This document shows positions 41,632-53,166 of a stretch of DNA of 64,000 nt, in pieces. Source of the DNA: Elysia chlorotica. Lineage: Eukaryota > Mollusca > Gastropoda > Plakobranchidae. The notes below the pieces were generated by a model. It searched no databases, was not told the origin of the DNA, and worked only from the letters and a program-made list of their open reading frames with translations. Positions within the stretch are counted from its first letter, which is position 1. The number at the start of each line of letters is the position of its first letter. The stretch is taken from the NCBI GenBank assembly GCA_003991915.1, contig RQTK01000315.1:430209-494208 (forward strand). The letters run 5' to 3'. Both the position numbers and the translations under genes were made by a program.

Positions 41632-42021
41632 ACTCAACTCTCATTCACCACATCCTGAAACTCAAGAATTACACCACCAACAAAAAAAACGAAAACCGAA
41701 CCATGCGCAAAAAACCTGTTGTAATATGAAGTTTATCTAGCTAATACCGGTTGCAAAGCTCCTGTTCAGTTTTCCCTACAGCTACTTACGTAATGCAGTG
41801 AACTTACGTGGCTCGCCCCAGTTTGCAAGGTCACGCACAAGTCTGCAAACCGTCCACTCGCACCCCGTTAAGTAATTTAGAATAACAGCCACAAAAAAAG
41901 CAAAAATTTCTGGTCAAATAACAAACCCCACGAGCAGGATTGAAGCTCTTGAAACACTCACAACAGTTGAAGAGCATGTTAAGATAATAGCAGGGTTACA
42001 GCGTTGGGTTTTAGTTTGAGT
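41631..42021. other. No gene seen; spacer
   Basis: Nothing recognised. Confidence 0.4.
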
Positions 42022-42290
42022 ATGTAGCTTAGCGTTCAGTGTTAGCACGACATATGCTATATTGTGAACGGATCTCAAGGCTAACGTCTGACAATTTTGC
42101 GTGCTGCTACACAGAGACAAGGTGAAGATACCATGACCCATATCGCAGCTGGTGATTATAATACTAACACCGATCTAACCAATAGGGGTCACAATTGGAC
42201 ATATGCAATTTTACCCGATTCTGAGTTTCGAACCAGCCACCATATGATTGGGAGACCAACTCTATGCCACTGACACCAGTTGAAGGGTTA
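42022..42290 (-). mobile_element. SINE, diverged, type-B-like head
   Basis: Minus-oriented; tail AGCTTAGCGTTCAGTG, body ATATTGTGAACGGATCTCAA and ACACAGAGACAAGGTGAAGA, then a head with GGGAGACCAACTCTATGCCA. Many substitutions indicate age. Confidence 0.78.
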
Positions 42291-42380
42291 CAGGGATTGT
42301 AATAAATATACGCCAGATGTACTTCACTGTGGGCTTAAGCAAAGTAAAATGATTCTAAGTAGCATTGTCTCATTGCCTAG

Positions 42381-42640
42381 AGGGGGCGCGGTGGTCTAGG
42401 GGTAGAACATCGGCTTCCGAAGCAAACGGTCCCGAGTTCGAATCCTGGCTGTTGCGTTCCCTACTGGTTTGGTCGGTGTCAGTATAATGTGACTGGCTGA
42501 GACACGAGTCATGGTATCCCCGCCCTGTCTCGTGTGTGGCAGCACATATAATTTTCAGACGTTCGTCTTGGGGCCCGTCCACAATATAGCCTATATAGTG
42601 CTGCTGTTGGACGTTAAACCAACCCAACCAAACAACCTGA
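42381..42640 (+). mobile_element. SINE, full length, type-A head
   Basis: GGGGGCGCGGTGGTCTAGGG at the 5' end gives a clear A box; GAGTTCGAATCCTGG is the B box. The body is complete, ending GCTGTTGGACGTTAAACCAA and CCCAACC. It serves as reference for the family here, about 260 bp long. Confidence 0.93.
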
Positions 42641-42697
42641 TAGCCTAGAAACTGGCGTAGGCCTATCTCATGTTGAATTGGTTTTCTCGGCTTTACT

Positions 42698-42945
42698 TTT
42701 TTGGGGCGAGCTTGTTCAAATGGTAGAGCGTTGATCTCTAGATCGGAATGTCCGCGATTTGATTCCCACGATCGGCAGATATTATTTATCCAATGTTGTC
42801 CCTTGTAAGTGGTTGGGTTCATGTCAGTATATCGTGACCAGCTGAGACGGGAGTCATCCCATCTCCGCCCTGTCTCGTGTGCAAGAGCAGATAACATTTT
42901 CTAGACGTCGGTCATGGGGCCTGTCTACAATCTAGTCTACATAAT
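42698..42945 (+). mobile_element. SINE with type-B head
   Basis: Head GGGGCGAGCTTGTTCAAATG with GGTAGAGCGTTG, B box GCGATTTGATTCCC, linker ATCGGCAGATATTATTTATC, body ending CTACAATCTAGTCTACATAA; 3' end truncated. Confidence 0.86.
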
Positions 42946-42989
42946 TATGGCACTTACCTTTACATCGTCTTTCGTATCTCCCTCCCACT

Positions 42990-43205
42990 CTCGCAGGAAC
43001 TCTACCTTCGCAGGTATATTACTCTTGAAGGCATGTTTCTCTTGAAGGCATGTTTCTCTTGAAGGCATGTTACTCTTGTAGGCATGTAACTCGGGCAGGT
43101 ATGTTGGTCGAGTGGACATGACATTAATTTTTGCATGGGTTGGCGTTCTACGCGTGTAGGTGTGTTACTCTTGCAGGCATGTTTGTTTTGCAGTCATGTA
43201 ATTCC
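42990..43205. repeat. Short interspersed tandem units (GGCATGT)
   Basis: Repeated CTTGAAGGCATGTTTCT and related units (CTTGTAGGCATGTAACT, CTTGCAGGCATGTTTG), about ten in 200 bp, with period near 17-19 bp. Confidence 0.7.
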
Positions 43206-43332
43206 TGCTCACATAATTGCCATACAGACACAAATTGTAAAAAAAAATCTATAAGGGGTACCTCATATACATAGTAACTATTACAGGAAAAGACACAAAG
43301 AATAGCATAAGGTGGGGGGGGGAGAAAGAAAG

Positions 43333-43475
<143 letters not shown>

Positions 43476-43859
43476 GCACACAGAGGGATAAAGGGAGATT
43501 ATTTATAGAGAGGGTGACAATCAGTAGGACAAAAACGTGTTAGATACAAAGACAGGAAACATTCCAAACTCACACATTAAGAGGAACTCAAAACTAAAGA
43601 CTGAAAAAAAAAATTCAAGAGCGAGATAGGAAGAGTGATAAAGAGTTTAAGGGTGAGATAGTGAGACTGGTCGACAGGTAGGCAAGTTTATGAACTGGAA
43701 TCGTATTTTAACTATGACATGATAATTATTATCTAACAACAATTATTGTTAAGAGCCAAGGCTACGCCTTATTTAAGGACATGAACGTCACTTTATGATG
43801 TCATAAACTGGTTGATAATACTTGAGATTAGGGTGTGGTGACAATGTACCGAAGAGATA
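43476..43859. other. No gene seen; spacer
   Basis: Nothing recognised apart from short AATTATT inverted units near 43722-43750. Confidence 0.4.
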
Positions 43860-44195
<336 letters not shown>

Positions 44196-44564
44196 TATCT
44201 AACAATCCCCTTTTCTATAAAAGAAAGGTGGAGGCTTATATTCCCCTAGATCTTAGTAATACAGCCTGAACATACACATTGGGTAAAAAAAAAAGAAATG
44301 AAGACATGCCCACGAATTTCTCCACTTGCATTATGGATCTGTATAGGAAGGTAGGCGATGAGCAGATAAAGCAAGGCGAAATACAAGTTGACAAGCGACC
44401 CCCCGAAAAAAAAACAAAAACCCACAACATCCATCCCTCTCTTTCCGCCAGAAAAAAACACAGCAAAACAAAAGATGTCCTTGTGAAAGGTTATATAATT
44501 ATTTTTGTTGGGCATTCAGGATCTGAACTGTAAGTTTTATTTACGATTCAATGGCCTGCAATAT

Positions 44565-44665
44565 TATTTTTTTACAATGTCCAACCTTGAGAGTACGGCC
44601 ATTTCTTGCGATACATGTGTATTGATACTGTCGTGGTTTGGACCAGTTGGTGGCGTAGGAGCTGC
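44565..44665 (-). mobile_element. Penelope-associated terminal motif, decayed hammerhead copy
   Basis: Minus strand reads ACACATGTATCGCAAGAAAT then GGCCGTACTCTCAAGGTTGG, matching the 3' half of the hammerhead-like motif and downstream flank at 13911-13955. The same GCAAGAAATGGCCGT also occurs on the plus strand at 9796-9812. The catalytic core upstream is not recognisable, so this is a dead copy. Confidence 0.5.
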
Positions 44666-44696
44666 CTGACTGATGTGAGGTGGAGGCGTTAGTGCT

Positions 44697-44724
44697 GAAA
44701 TAGATCTACATCTAGATCTATTTC
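44697..44724. repeat. Perfect 12-bp inverted repeat with 4-base loop
   Basis: GAAATAGATCTA and TAGATCTATTTC around CATC. The 300 bp around it hold many AGATCT and CTAGATCTAG segments (44750-44990). Confidence 0.75.
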
Positions 44725-44999
44725 GTGTGGATCTATCTTCGTTATGATCGTGTAGCAGATTTAAAACTGGGTCTATGTTGTGGAGATCTAGAGCTGTCTG
44801 TTTTCACTTTGTCTTAGATCTAGATCTAGATTTTGACCATTATCAGTAAGCCTAGATATTAATGGATGATCAAGTTTTCTTTGTGATTGTGTTTTGGGGG
44901 AATTTGATTTTGATTGAGTGTTGCTGCTAAGTATCTGGAACGACATCTCTTTTTCTCACCTGCCATCGTAATAGATTTAATCTAGATCTAGTTTTTCCA

Positions 45000-45635
45000 C
45001 AATCAAATTTCGCTCATGATACAGTCGAGTCATGCTTCTTGGTCAAATAGTTCAGATATAGTTTCTAGATTATTCCTGAGTCAGTTGTCTTTGTTTTTAA
45101 GTGACAGGGTAAATTTGCGGTGAAAAACCTTTTAGAATTGCCGCTCTCAAGTGCCAAAGTGCACACCGTTTGTTTGTTTTTTTGTTGCTTTTTTTTGTTT
45201 GTTTGTTTTTTTCCACAACGCCTTACTTATTCTAAAAGGAAGAGGAAAGCGAATGACCTTTTTATTACAGATTGACATTTGCGGGAGGAGTAAATTGAAA
45301 TTGTATGTAATATCAAAGGTCTAATAAAACACAGGTTTAAAAAAAATGGGTGTCGTGTCCCTAATCTGATGTATAGTGGTTCATAAATATGTATTGTAAT
45401 TTTCAATTATTTTAGTAAGTTTGTAGAGATGGGCAAAATTTGAGGCGGGGACCCCACAATGAGCAATAATTTATAAATATAATTATATATCCTGATACTT
45501 GTTGTCTATATAACATAATTATTTCTTATTCTAGGATGTGTTAGAAACCGAAAAATTTATTACCTCTTTGTTTTATGATGTCATATTCCACTTCTAGCAT
45601 AAAGTTGTTAAAAATTTAGAGTATGTTAGAAATGA
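45000..45635. other. No gene seen; spacer
   Basis: AT-rich with a TTTG/TTTT tract at 45165-45215. Nothing recognised. Confidence 0.4.
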
Positions 45636-45748
45636 GGGGTGGAATGCACAAACATGACGTAGATTACGTCTCGCCGTAAGCCTTCTATTTCTGATATCGT
45701 TACGACGAGACGTAAAGCTACGTCTTGTTTGTTCATTCTACCCGAATG
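45636..45748. mobile_element. Fold-back (MITE-like) element, about 110 bp
   Basis: GACGTAGATTACGTCTCGCC plus GTAA at 45656-45679 is mirrored by TTACGACGAGACGTAAAGCT plus ACGTC at 45700-45724, and the similarity continues outward (GGAATGCACAAACATGACGT against the inverted complement of ACGTCTTGTTTGTTCATTCT). Arms are about 40 bases around a 20-base loop. No coding capacity. Confidence 0.65.
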
Positions 45749-45835
45749 CTTACTCGCAGTTGTTTACTCTGTATACTATCCGGGTTCACTGGTGAATATC
45801 CGGAAGGAAAATTCATATAATGACGTACCCAAAGG

Positions 45836-45874
<39 letters not shown>

Positions 45875-45927
45875 GGGTGGTAACGTCCAACATCAGTACT
45901 ATTGTTGTATGTTGTTGTAGTCAAAGG

Positions 45928-45974
<47 letters not shown>

Positions 45975-45975
45975 G
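45836..45975. repeat. Two TTG arrays with SINE scrap between
   Basis: TTG repeats at 45837-45872 and 45926-45975. The 50 bases between hold GGTAACGTCCAACATCAGTA, the end of the SINE, so the SINE tail and the TTG tract were duplicated together. Confidence 0.88.
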
Positions 45976-46220
45976 GGTTGGTTTAACGTCCAACAGCAGC
46001 ACTATATAGGCTATATTGTGGACGGGCCCCAAGACGGACGTCTGACAATTTTATGTGCTGTCACACACGAGACAGGGCGGGGATACCATGACTCCTATCT
46101 CAGCCGGTCACATTATACTGACACCCACCCAACCAGTAGGCAACGCAACAGCCAGGATTCGAACTCGGGACCTTTTTGCGTCGGAAACCGATGTTATACC
46201 CCTGGACCACCGCGCCCCTT
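45976..46220 (-). mobile_element. SINE, near full length, type-A head
   Basis: Minus-oriented with tail GGTTGGTTTAACGTCCAACA, complete body, B box complement AGGATTCGAACTCGGGACC and head end CCACCGCGCCCC. Confidence 0.92.
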
Positions 46221-47185
46221 ACGTACCCAAAGGTAGCGACCGTATTAAAACAGGATATAAATAAAAAAAAAATAGTAACAATGGAATGAACAGCAATGGC
46301 GGACATGTTAATTGTGTGTTAATTGTAACATGTGTATCAATGTAGAGTGGTAACAATAAATCGTAATGAAAGTAATAAAAGTGGTAGTAAAAATGTTAGT
46401 AATAGTGGTAGTAATAATAATGGTTATTAAATTATTTTGTTCTTTCTTTAAATCTTATTTTTAACATTAAAAGGAATATCGGAAAGTTCAACTTTACAAT
46501 TTGTAATCTAATTAATTTATCTTAGGTATATACGATTTATATCACTTGTATACTTATGTAAGTTGCAAATTCTTTATTAACACTACACATCAACCAGATG
46601 ACATATTTTTGTAATCTTTGAATTTCATTTTATGTGCGTTATATTTTTTTTTATTTGTGAATCACATGACTAAGATATCTATATTTAATGGTTTAATGAT
46701 ATGCTGTGCTCTTTTTTCTCCAATTTTATGAATTTTTTTTTCTTTCTAAAGCAGTTGACAAAATGGCCCATTTTCTCCAAAATTGCACACTGATCATTAA
46801 TATTTTTTCCTCTTTAATATAAAAACTAATAGGATACATGGAATAGGCATAAACAACTGCTATATGGGTCAGTCCACCATAAAGAGCCATTTTTACAAAT
46901 ACAACACACATTTAAAATCAAATTTCTTATCATCATATACATCCTACACAAGTGAAATCTTTATTGATGGTCAAGAATAAACAAAGGAACCTCCTGCAAG
47001 CTTGACAATGTTAATACTTTTAGCAAAGTGAAGCTGTGTTAGTTTTTTTTTAATCGTATGAAAATCCATACTATTTTTGTGACAGAGCTTGACCCCTATA
47101 TTTCGGATGCATTTTCAAGCACTAAAACTTGAAAAAATGTATGCCAAAAGTGTTTTACATGGTAGTTTATAAGGTTAAAAACATT
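46221..47185. other. No gene seen; AT-rich spacer
   Basis: Very AT-rich; contains AGTAATAGTGGTAGTAATAA-type units near 46380-46430. Nothing coding recognised. Confidence 0.45.
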
Positions 47186-47600
47186 ATATCTTGTCCATCA
47201 ACACTTCCCAAGTCGCCCTCTCAGATCTGGTGACAAATCATTGTTAACGGTGCCATCAAAAGCAAAGAAGAAGTGTTGTGAGGGTGCTTTTGTACATCAT
47301 GCCCCTGTGATTTGGAATGCATTGCCACTGCCCCTGAGAAAAGCATCTTCATTGCAGCAATTTAAGGCAGGGCTCAAGACCTATCTTTTTGATTTTTACC
47401 TTAATGAGAGCCCTTCTTTTTCAATGTGATTATTCATTATTGCTTATCTGTCAAACGTTGAATATGTAGCAAGTGAGCGAGCGAGTTATGAATGGTTGTG
47501 TGTTTTCTTATGTGTTGCATGTTTGCTTCTTTGTTATGCATTGTAAAGCGCTTCGAGCCATGTTCTTGGAAGAAGCGCTATATAAATGATCTTCATTATT
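47186..47600 (+). mobile_element. LINE 3' end: ORF2 C-terminus and 3' UTR
   Basis: The frame reads YLVHQHFPSRPLRSGDKSLL, GAFVHHAPVIWNALPLPLRK, SSLQQFKAGLKTYLFDFYL and stops at 47429. This is the common C-terminal block of CR1/L2-type non-LTR elements (RSGD..F..AP..WN.LP..LR....L..FK..LKT.LF). The 3' UTR ends TTGTAAAGCGCTTCGAGC...AAGCGCTATATAAATGATC then ATTATTATTA, a hairpin-plus-microsatellite end typical of that group. The 5' part is missing. Confidence 0.85.
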
Positions 47601-48885
47601 ATTAGTGGTGGTGAAAATGGCAATAGTACTGTTAGTGATAACGTAATGGCAATAATAATTGGTAATAATAAGAGCAACAAAAGTGCTAATAATACTGATA
47701 ATAGTAGAAATAATAACGGTAATAATGATATAATAATTAGTATCAAGATCAATAAATTATTAATAAAAAGACCAGAAGACGAATTAGTAATCACTCAGGT
47801 AAGTAGGTGGTGGTCACAGGAGCGACAATAGTCACGGTAATATTGAGAATGGCCGAACAATACTTAATTAGACTACGATTATGGTAATGCTCCCGGTTTT
47901 AACTATACAACCCTACCATCTGCTTTTTTTTCTCTATATGTCCCTCCTCACGCCTCCTAAAAGGAAAATTAAATGTATAGACCTAATCTTACCCGCCCCC
48001 TAGTGTAAAAGGGAAGGTTTATGTTATCTGTTACCCTCTATCCTTTTCTTCCACTTAAGAACTTCCAAAAGGTAAGGAACCCCATACATAAGAGGATCAA
48101 CCTCGTAGTAATAGAATGAACCAGCATAGGATCTATTATGTCTTGCCTTCATCCTGATCTTTTGTCTTCTGTCAACGCCGCCTGTCGGCGTATAGGATCC
48201 CCAAGGGGAACCTAGGAGACGTTAAACCCGGAGAGATGAATAGACGACGTTTAACTCGGAGAGAGGGAGAGAGTCTCTTCCTCGCTTTTTAGAGAACATA
48301 CTAATTGACTTAAATCCATTTAAATACGCGAAGGAACATTATAATAGATATCAAATACTCTAACAATAATTATACATTTCTAGACTGCCGCTAATAACCA
48401 ACACAGAGATTTATGATGTAGATTTAGCAGTTGTATAAATCTTGGTCCCGAGATATATTCTTGCATTGCTATCATTATTTTTCTTTGGATTGATATGCTA
48501 TAAAAGTTAACAAATTCTTGATAGATTTAGCCTTAAAAAACGAGGTCTTTACAATGCTAACTGTTTACAACGGCGACCAGTGTTTTTCTTTACGTCGACA
48601 TGGTCTACAGGTTACCAAAATCTCGATGTGATTGAATCTTTTGACATTTAAAAAGTGCCGGTCTCAATCTAATCTGAAGAGATTCTAAAAATATGGATTT
48701 CAAAGACTACCACTAATAACCAGGATAGGACGTTTCCCTTTTTAAAAGGGTTAGCTTACAGTCTATCGCAAAGTATTTAACCTTTTCATAGGAACGGATA
48801 CCTAGACTTGTACAAAACATTACACAGACTAGATTGCTGGGTGATTGAAATCGTTTGTCTAGAGAAAGGAAATTAATACCAAACC
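47601..48885. other. No gene seen; spacer
   Basis: Begins in an AAT-rich tract (47600-47760). Nothing coding recognised. Confidence 0.45.
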
Positions 48886-48889
48886 AAAG

Positions 48890-49130
48890 GTTCAATGACA
48901 TTACAAAATATGGTTTTCTGCTGAAGGCAGTATTGTAAACTATTAGGGCAATCTTACCTGTTAGCTTTGGAGGCAATACAAATAGTTTGCTAGTGAGGGC
49001 AGTATTTTGGGCTGTAACGGCAGTCTCATCTGTCAACTTAGGCGACTGTAAAAATATAGTTTTTCTTCTGGGGGCACTATAGCTGGCTAAGAGAACAGGT
49101 CTCACTTGTCAGTTTAGAAGACAATGAATA
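48890..49130. repeat. Degenerate tandem repeat of about 75 bp
   Basis: Three to four units with GGGCAATCTTACCTGTTAGC / CGGCAGTCTCATCTGTCAAC / AACAGGTCTCACTTGTCAGT and following TTTGGAGGCAATACAAATAG-like segments. The 130-residue minus-strand frame follows the periodicity and shows no gene feature. Confidence 0.65.
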
Positions 49131-50447
49131 CATTACCTAAAACCTCATTTCGAACGGTGTGAATTCACAAACCTCCAACACCCAAAGCCGACCATTTAAC
49201 CACTGCGCTAACCCTAACGTGTAACCGTTCTACTAGTACTACTGTGTTAGATATAGTGTGTGATTAGTTTGTATGTTCGGAATGCAACCTTAAGGCTTAC
49301 ATAATCATTTTTGTTAATCTCTGTCCTTTCTCCATAGTATTTGTTTATTTGTTTATTTTTTAAAGACATAGGTGTCTTTATTGATTGAGATAGATTTATA
49401 TTCCTGTTATTTCATGTAACCTAGATTTGGGAAAACTATATTATTTACAGCTCCGAAAAATATAGTAAATTAGGACACATTTAAGTGACAGTATAACTTA
49501 CATTCTGTTTGCATCTGTTGTTATAAAGAAACATAATAGATATAATATTGTTTCAAAAAAAAGTCATTTTATTCGATTTAAAAAAGTTATCTGCAGTTAT
49601 GCTGATCATGTAATTAAAGAAATCTTATCACATTGAGTTCTTTCCTTTGTTGGTTACATTGCCGTACTGTTAGTATTGTTACACTTACTAAAAATAATAA
49701 TTATAATAGTTTTGATTGTCCCACGCACATTCTTTAAAAGCCCTTGACCAAACATTTTTACTCTTTAGTTTTGACAATAACTACTCCGATACTCCCTAGT
49801 GGTTGGTTGTGACACGCGCTATGTAAAAAAATATGATTCCATCTCTCTGTGCCTGTAAAATACTGCCTGGCATATGTACGAGTATTAACAGTCCATACTA
49901 ATCTATGATGAGTAGGTACAAGTAGTTATTAAACCAAGCACTTTTTTTCGGGTGGGTGTGGTTTTTCACAGCTTTCCAGATAACACTCTACGGCAAAGAA
50001 ACCCACACTTTGAGATGAGAGGTACTTCACATATTTCAGAGTACTCTAACTCTGATTAAGTCGTGACCACAGGTGTTGGATTATTCAGAGTTTGTGAAAC
50101 TGTAACTCTCGTAAAAAATGACGCTAAGATACATTGCCCAGGTGCAGTGAGAATTTTTATTTTTGCAATTATGAAAAAAACAACAACAAAAAAAACACAA
50201 CAATGATGTGGAAAAATATCACAAAAGCTTATATTAAAACTTTCACCGTGTTAAATAAAAATCTTCGATAACCTGAGTATTTCAATTTAGTCTACGGTCT
50301 TCTTGATAAGCACAGTACTTTGATCAGCATGGTAACCAATGGCTAATGGTATATGTTTTTACTCCTATAGAAATCTACACGCCCATTTTCAGAATATCAA
50401 GTAATGTGATTATTATTTTTTTAGTGTTATTATAATTATTTTTCTTA
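49131..50447. other. Spacer with tRNA-like remnant
   Basis: A minus-strand tRNA-like trace lies near 49148-49215. The rest is AT-rich with nothing recognised. Confidence 0.4.
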
Positions 50448-50448
50448 A

Positions 50449-50495
<47 letters not shown>

Positions 50496-50516
50496 CTATT
50501 ATTATTATTATTATTA
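50448..50516. repeat. ATT trinucleotide array
   Basis: ATT repeat with one CTATT interruption. Confidence 0.96.
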
Positions 50517-50869
50517 TAAAATAACTTTAAACATATAAAACCATTCAAGAGTGCATCTTCCGCTAGGCATGAGATTGGTCTTGGAGCAGAACTTTCTTTG
50601 CGAGAAGTACAAAGATTGCGTATCACACTTCATTATCAGAGAAGTGTTTCTCGACACATTCTAATACAAAATGTAAGTCTGAAAGTCACAGCAAACTGAT
50701 TGCTTAATGTTCTGTTAAAGAAGTAAAATTTCTCTCATAGATCAATAACGTTATCTTCTCTTATCTTATAACATTAGACCTGATTCTTGAACAACCACGT
50801 TTCTTGTATCTTTTTATCTTTTTTTTTTTTCTTTCTTTTTTTTTCTTTTTTGTCTTCAAGATAGCACAA
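50517..50869. other. No gene seen; spacer
   Basis: T-rich tract at 50805-50855. Nothing coding recognised. Confidence 0.4.
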
Positions 50870-51110
50870 CATCGGCTATATTTGAATTTGCCCCAAGACT
50901 AAAGTCTGACAATTATAGTGTAAGTGCTGATACACAGAGTCAGTGCAGGGTACCATGACTCCTGTCTCAGTTGGTCACATTATACCGACACCGACCCAAC
51001 CAGCAGGGGACGACATGGGACAAATACATTTTTGACTAATCATGGGTCTCGAAACAAGGATCTTCCAACTGGGAGAGCAATGCTTTAGTACTTGCGCCAG
51101 TTTGCCCCCT
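50870..51110 (-). mobile_element. SINE, diverged, type-B-like head
   Basis: Minus-oriented; body blocks GACTAAAGTCTGACAATTAT, GTACCATGACTCCTGTCTCA and GACACCGACCCAACCAGCAG, linker with ACAAATACATTTTTGACTAA, head with CTGGGAGAGCAATGCTTTAG. Confidence 0.82.
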
Positions 51111-51749
51111 GATAGAACCAACAAGTTTGTTGATTCAAGTGGGAATTCTACGGCTTGATGTTCATGTGGTTAAAGGATTGTTTAATTGTATCACCGTAAA
51201 GCTACACATTAAGAGGTCTATCTGGGATGACTGATTGCTTCATCAATATACAGCGCATTATTGTACAACATGTATTATCATATGTTGATCTAGAGCAGGT
51301 ACTTCTTGTATGGCATTATCTTGGTGTGTACGTTTTCCCTACCCTTAATGTCCCTAAGTTTCGCACTTTGATTGCAATAATTATTTTTTTTAAATAAATG
51401 GATGTAAGACAATGATAGTCGGACTGAGAATTAATTTTTTTAAAAATTAGTGGATGAAAGACAACGACATTTGGACTGAGCATTGATTACAAAATAATTA
51501 TAAAGTTTGAAGCAAAAATCCCAAAACTATTAAACAAAAGTCTGAACAGGTTAAATTCTCAGATTATATTTTTCAATTCCAGTATGATCGAACATAAAAT
51601 AGTACATAACTCCTGATGGTGTATTATTTTCCTCGGTTATTTCCCTTTAAACGGAACCGGCCATGCTCCTTGTGTATGCGATGGTTGCTAGGAAATGATT
51701 TGATAGGGCGAGCCCATTGAAGAAGTAGATTTTAAAAATAAAATATTCC
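51111..51749. other. No gene seen; spacer
   Basis: Nothing recognised. Confidence 0.4.
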
Positions 51750-51850
51750 TGGCCGAGACAGGAGTCATGACATCCCCGCAATGTCTCGGTGTGGCAACAC
51801 GTTACATTGTAATATGTCTGTCGTGGATCCATGCACAATATAAATTAATA
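51750..51850 (+). mobile_element. SINE fragment
   Basis: Middle of the body only: GGCCGAGACAGGAGTCATGA, ATGTCTCGGTGTGGCAACAC, CCATGCACAATATAAATTAA. Confidence 0.7.
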
Positions 51851-51954
51851 CATAGTACAAGGCGTGGAATCTAAAAAAAAAAAAAAAAAAAAACAATGTG
51901 AATGAAAAAGATACTCTTCTACAGCTGCTGGACATGGGGGATTACTCTACCAGA

Positions 51955-52205
51955 GGAGTTGAGTTGATTGGATTTGGTTTTAATGTCCAACATCAGCACT
52001 ATATAGGCTATAGTGTGGACGGGTCCCAAGACTGACGTCTGACAATTGTAGTGCTGCCACACACAACAAAGGTCGGGGATACCATGAGTCCTGTCTCAGC
52101 CGGTCATATTATACTGACACCGACCCAACCAGCAGGGAACGCAACCGCCAGAATTCGAACTCGGGACCTTTTGAGATGTTCTACCCCTGGGCCACCGCGC
52201 CCCCT
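51955..52205 (-). mobile_element. SINE, near full length, type-A head
   Basis: Minus-oriented, complete from GGTTTTAATGTCCAACATCA to GGGCCACCGCGCCCCC, with a short deletion in the head (the GCGTCGGAAGCC segment is missing). Confidence 0.9.
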
Positions 52206-52664
52206 CTACCAGAGGAAGCGAGGGTAATTGCGAATCCCAATGTTTAATTTCATGTTGTTCTTTCTATTCCACAGAATACGTAGGGATAAGAAGGTAAACT
52301 TGGAGGGAGTGGGGTCGTTAGGGTCATACATTTGATATTGAACATAGTTATTCTTTTTACAAATTCGGCTTCGCTTTAATGATATGTAGAATCTAAGGTA
52401 CATGACCCTGTCGATTCAAAAAGGGTAATTCGTCGTATTCTTTCTTCTCTCCCTTCTCTCTCGTTCTTCGAAACAATGTCCTTGTTCAACTTATGAAATA
52501 AGATATATCAACTGTATGAATTAGACTATGGTATTGGCCGTTTCTTGAAGAGTGCAACTTTGTCGTTGTCGCCTGTAACACAAGTATTGAACATTTCAAC
52601 AAAGAAATAAAGTGTTTTGTATATTTAGCCCTGAAATCGGTCAGCAAGGTATAAGGTCTGAGAG
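52206..52664. other. No gene seen; spacer
   Basis: Nothing recognised. Confidence 0.4.
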
Positions 52665-52780
52665 ACTCTGCTACTGGTTGGGTCGGTGAAAGTTTGATGA
52701 GACCGGCTGAGACAGGAGTCCAGATCTTCCCTCTCTGCGTCGCCAATGGCAGCACGTACAATGATCAGGCATCTGTCTGG
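52665..52780 (+). mobile_element. SINE fragment
   Basis: Body only: CTACTGGTTGGGTCGGTGAA, GAGACCGGCTGAGACAGGAG, ATGGCAGCACGTACAATGAT. Confidence 0.75.
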
Positions 52781-52904
52781 TAACAAAAATAAAGTATTAT
52801 TAATTTAAAAACAAAATACTTATAAGAAACATAACAATCTTTTTTTTTTTAACAGATAGTGTTTGTTAAGTTATATCCCTTTCTAAAAAAAAATAAAAAT
52901 TATT

Positions 52905-53015
52905 AGTTGTGTCAGTTCCTCCGGTTAAGACAGAGTTAAGGTATTTCCGCCCTATAGCTGGGGTGTAGCATGTCAAATTGTTAGACTTTAACCTTGGAGC
53001 CCCTCATCAATGTAA
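52905..53015 (+). mobile_element. SINE fragment, decayed
   Basis: Body traces TCCGGTTAAGACAGAGTTAA, TTTCCGCCCTATAG, TTGTTAGACTTTAACCTTGG. Confidence 0.55.
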
Positions 53016-53143
53016 TGTAGGCAACGACAGATACTCTAAGAGAGTCGACCTCCCCAATTTGCTGACACCGACGCAACCAATAGTATGCATCAGAGGAAAA
53101 TGATTAGAAAGGAATCTAGTGCTTTACAATAGATTGATGAGTA

Positions 53144-53166
53144 CCCCCCCCCCCCCCCCCCCCCCC
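53144..53166. repeat. Poly-C run
   Basis: Twenty-three consecutive C. Confidence 0.97.
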
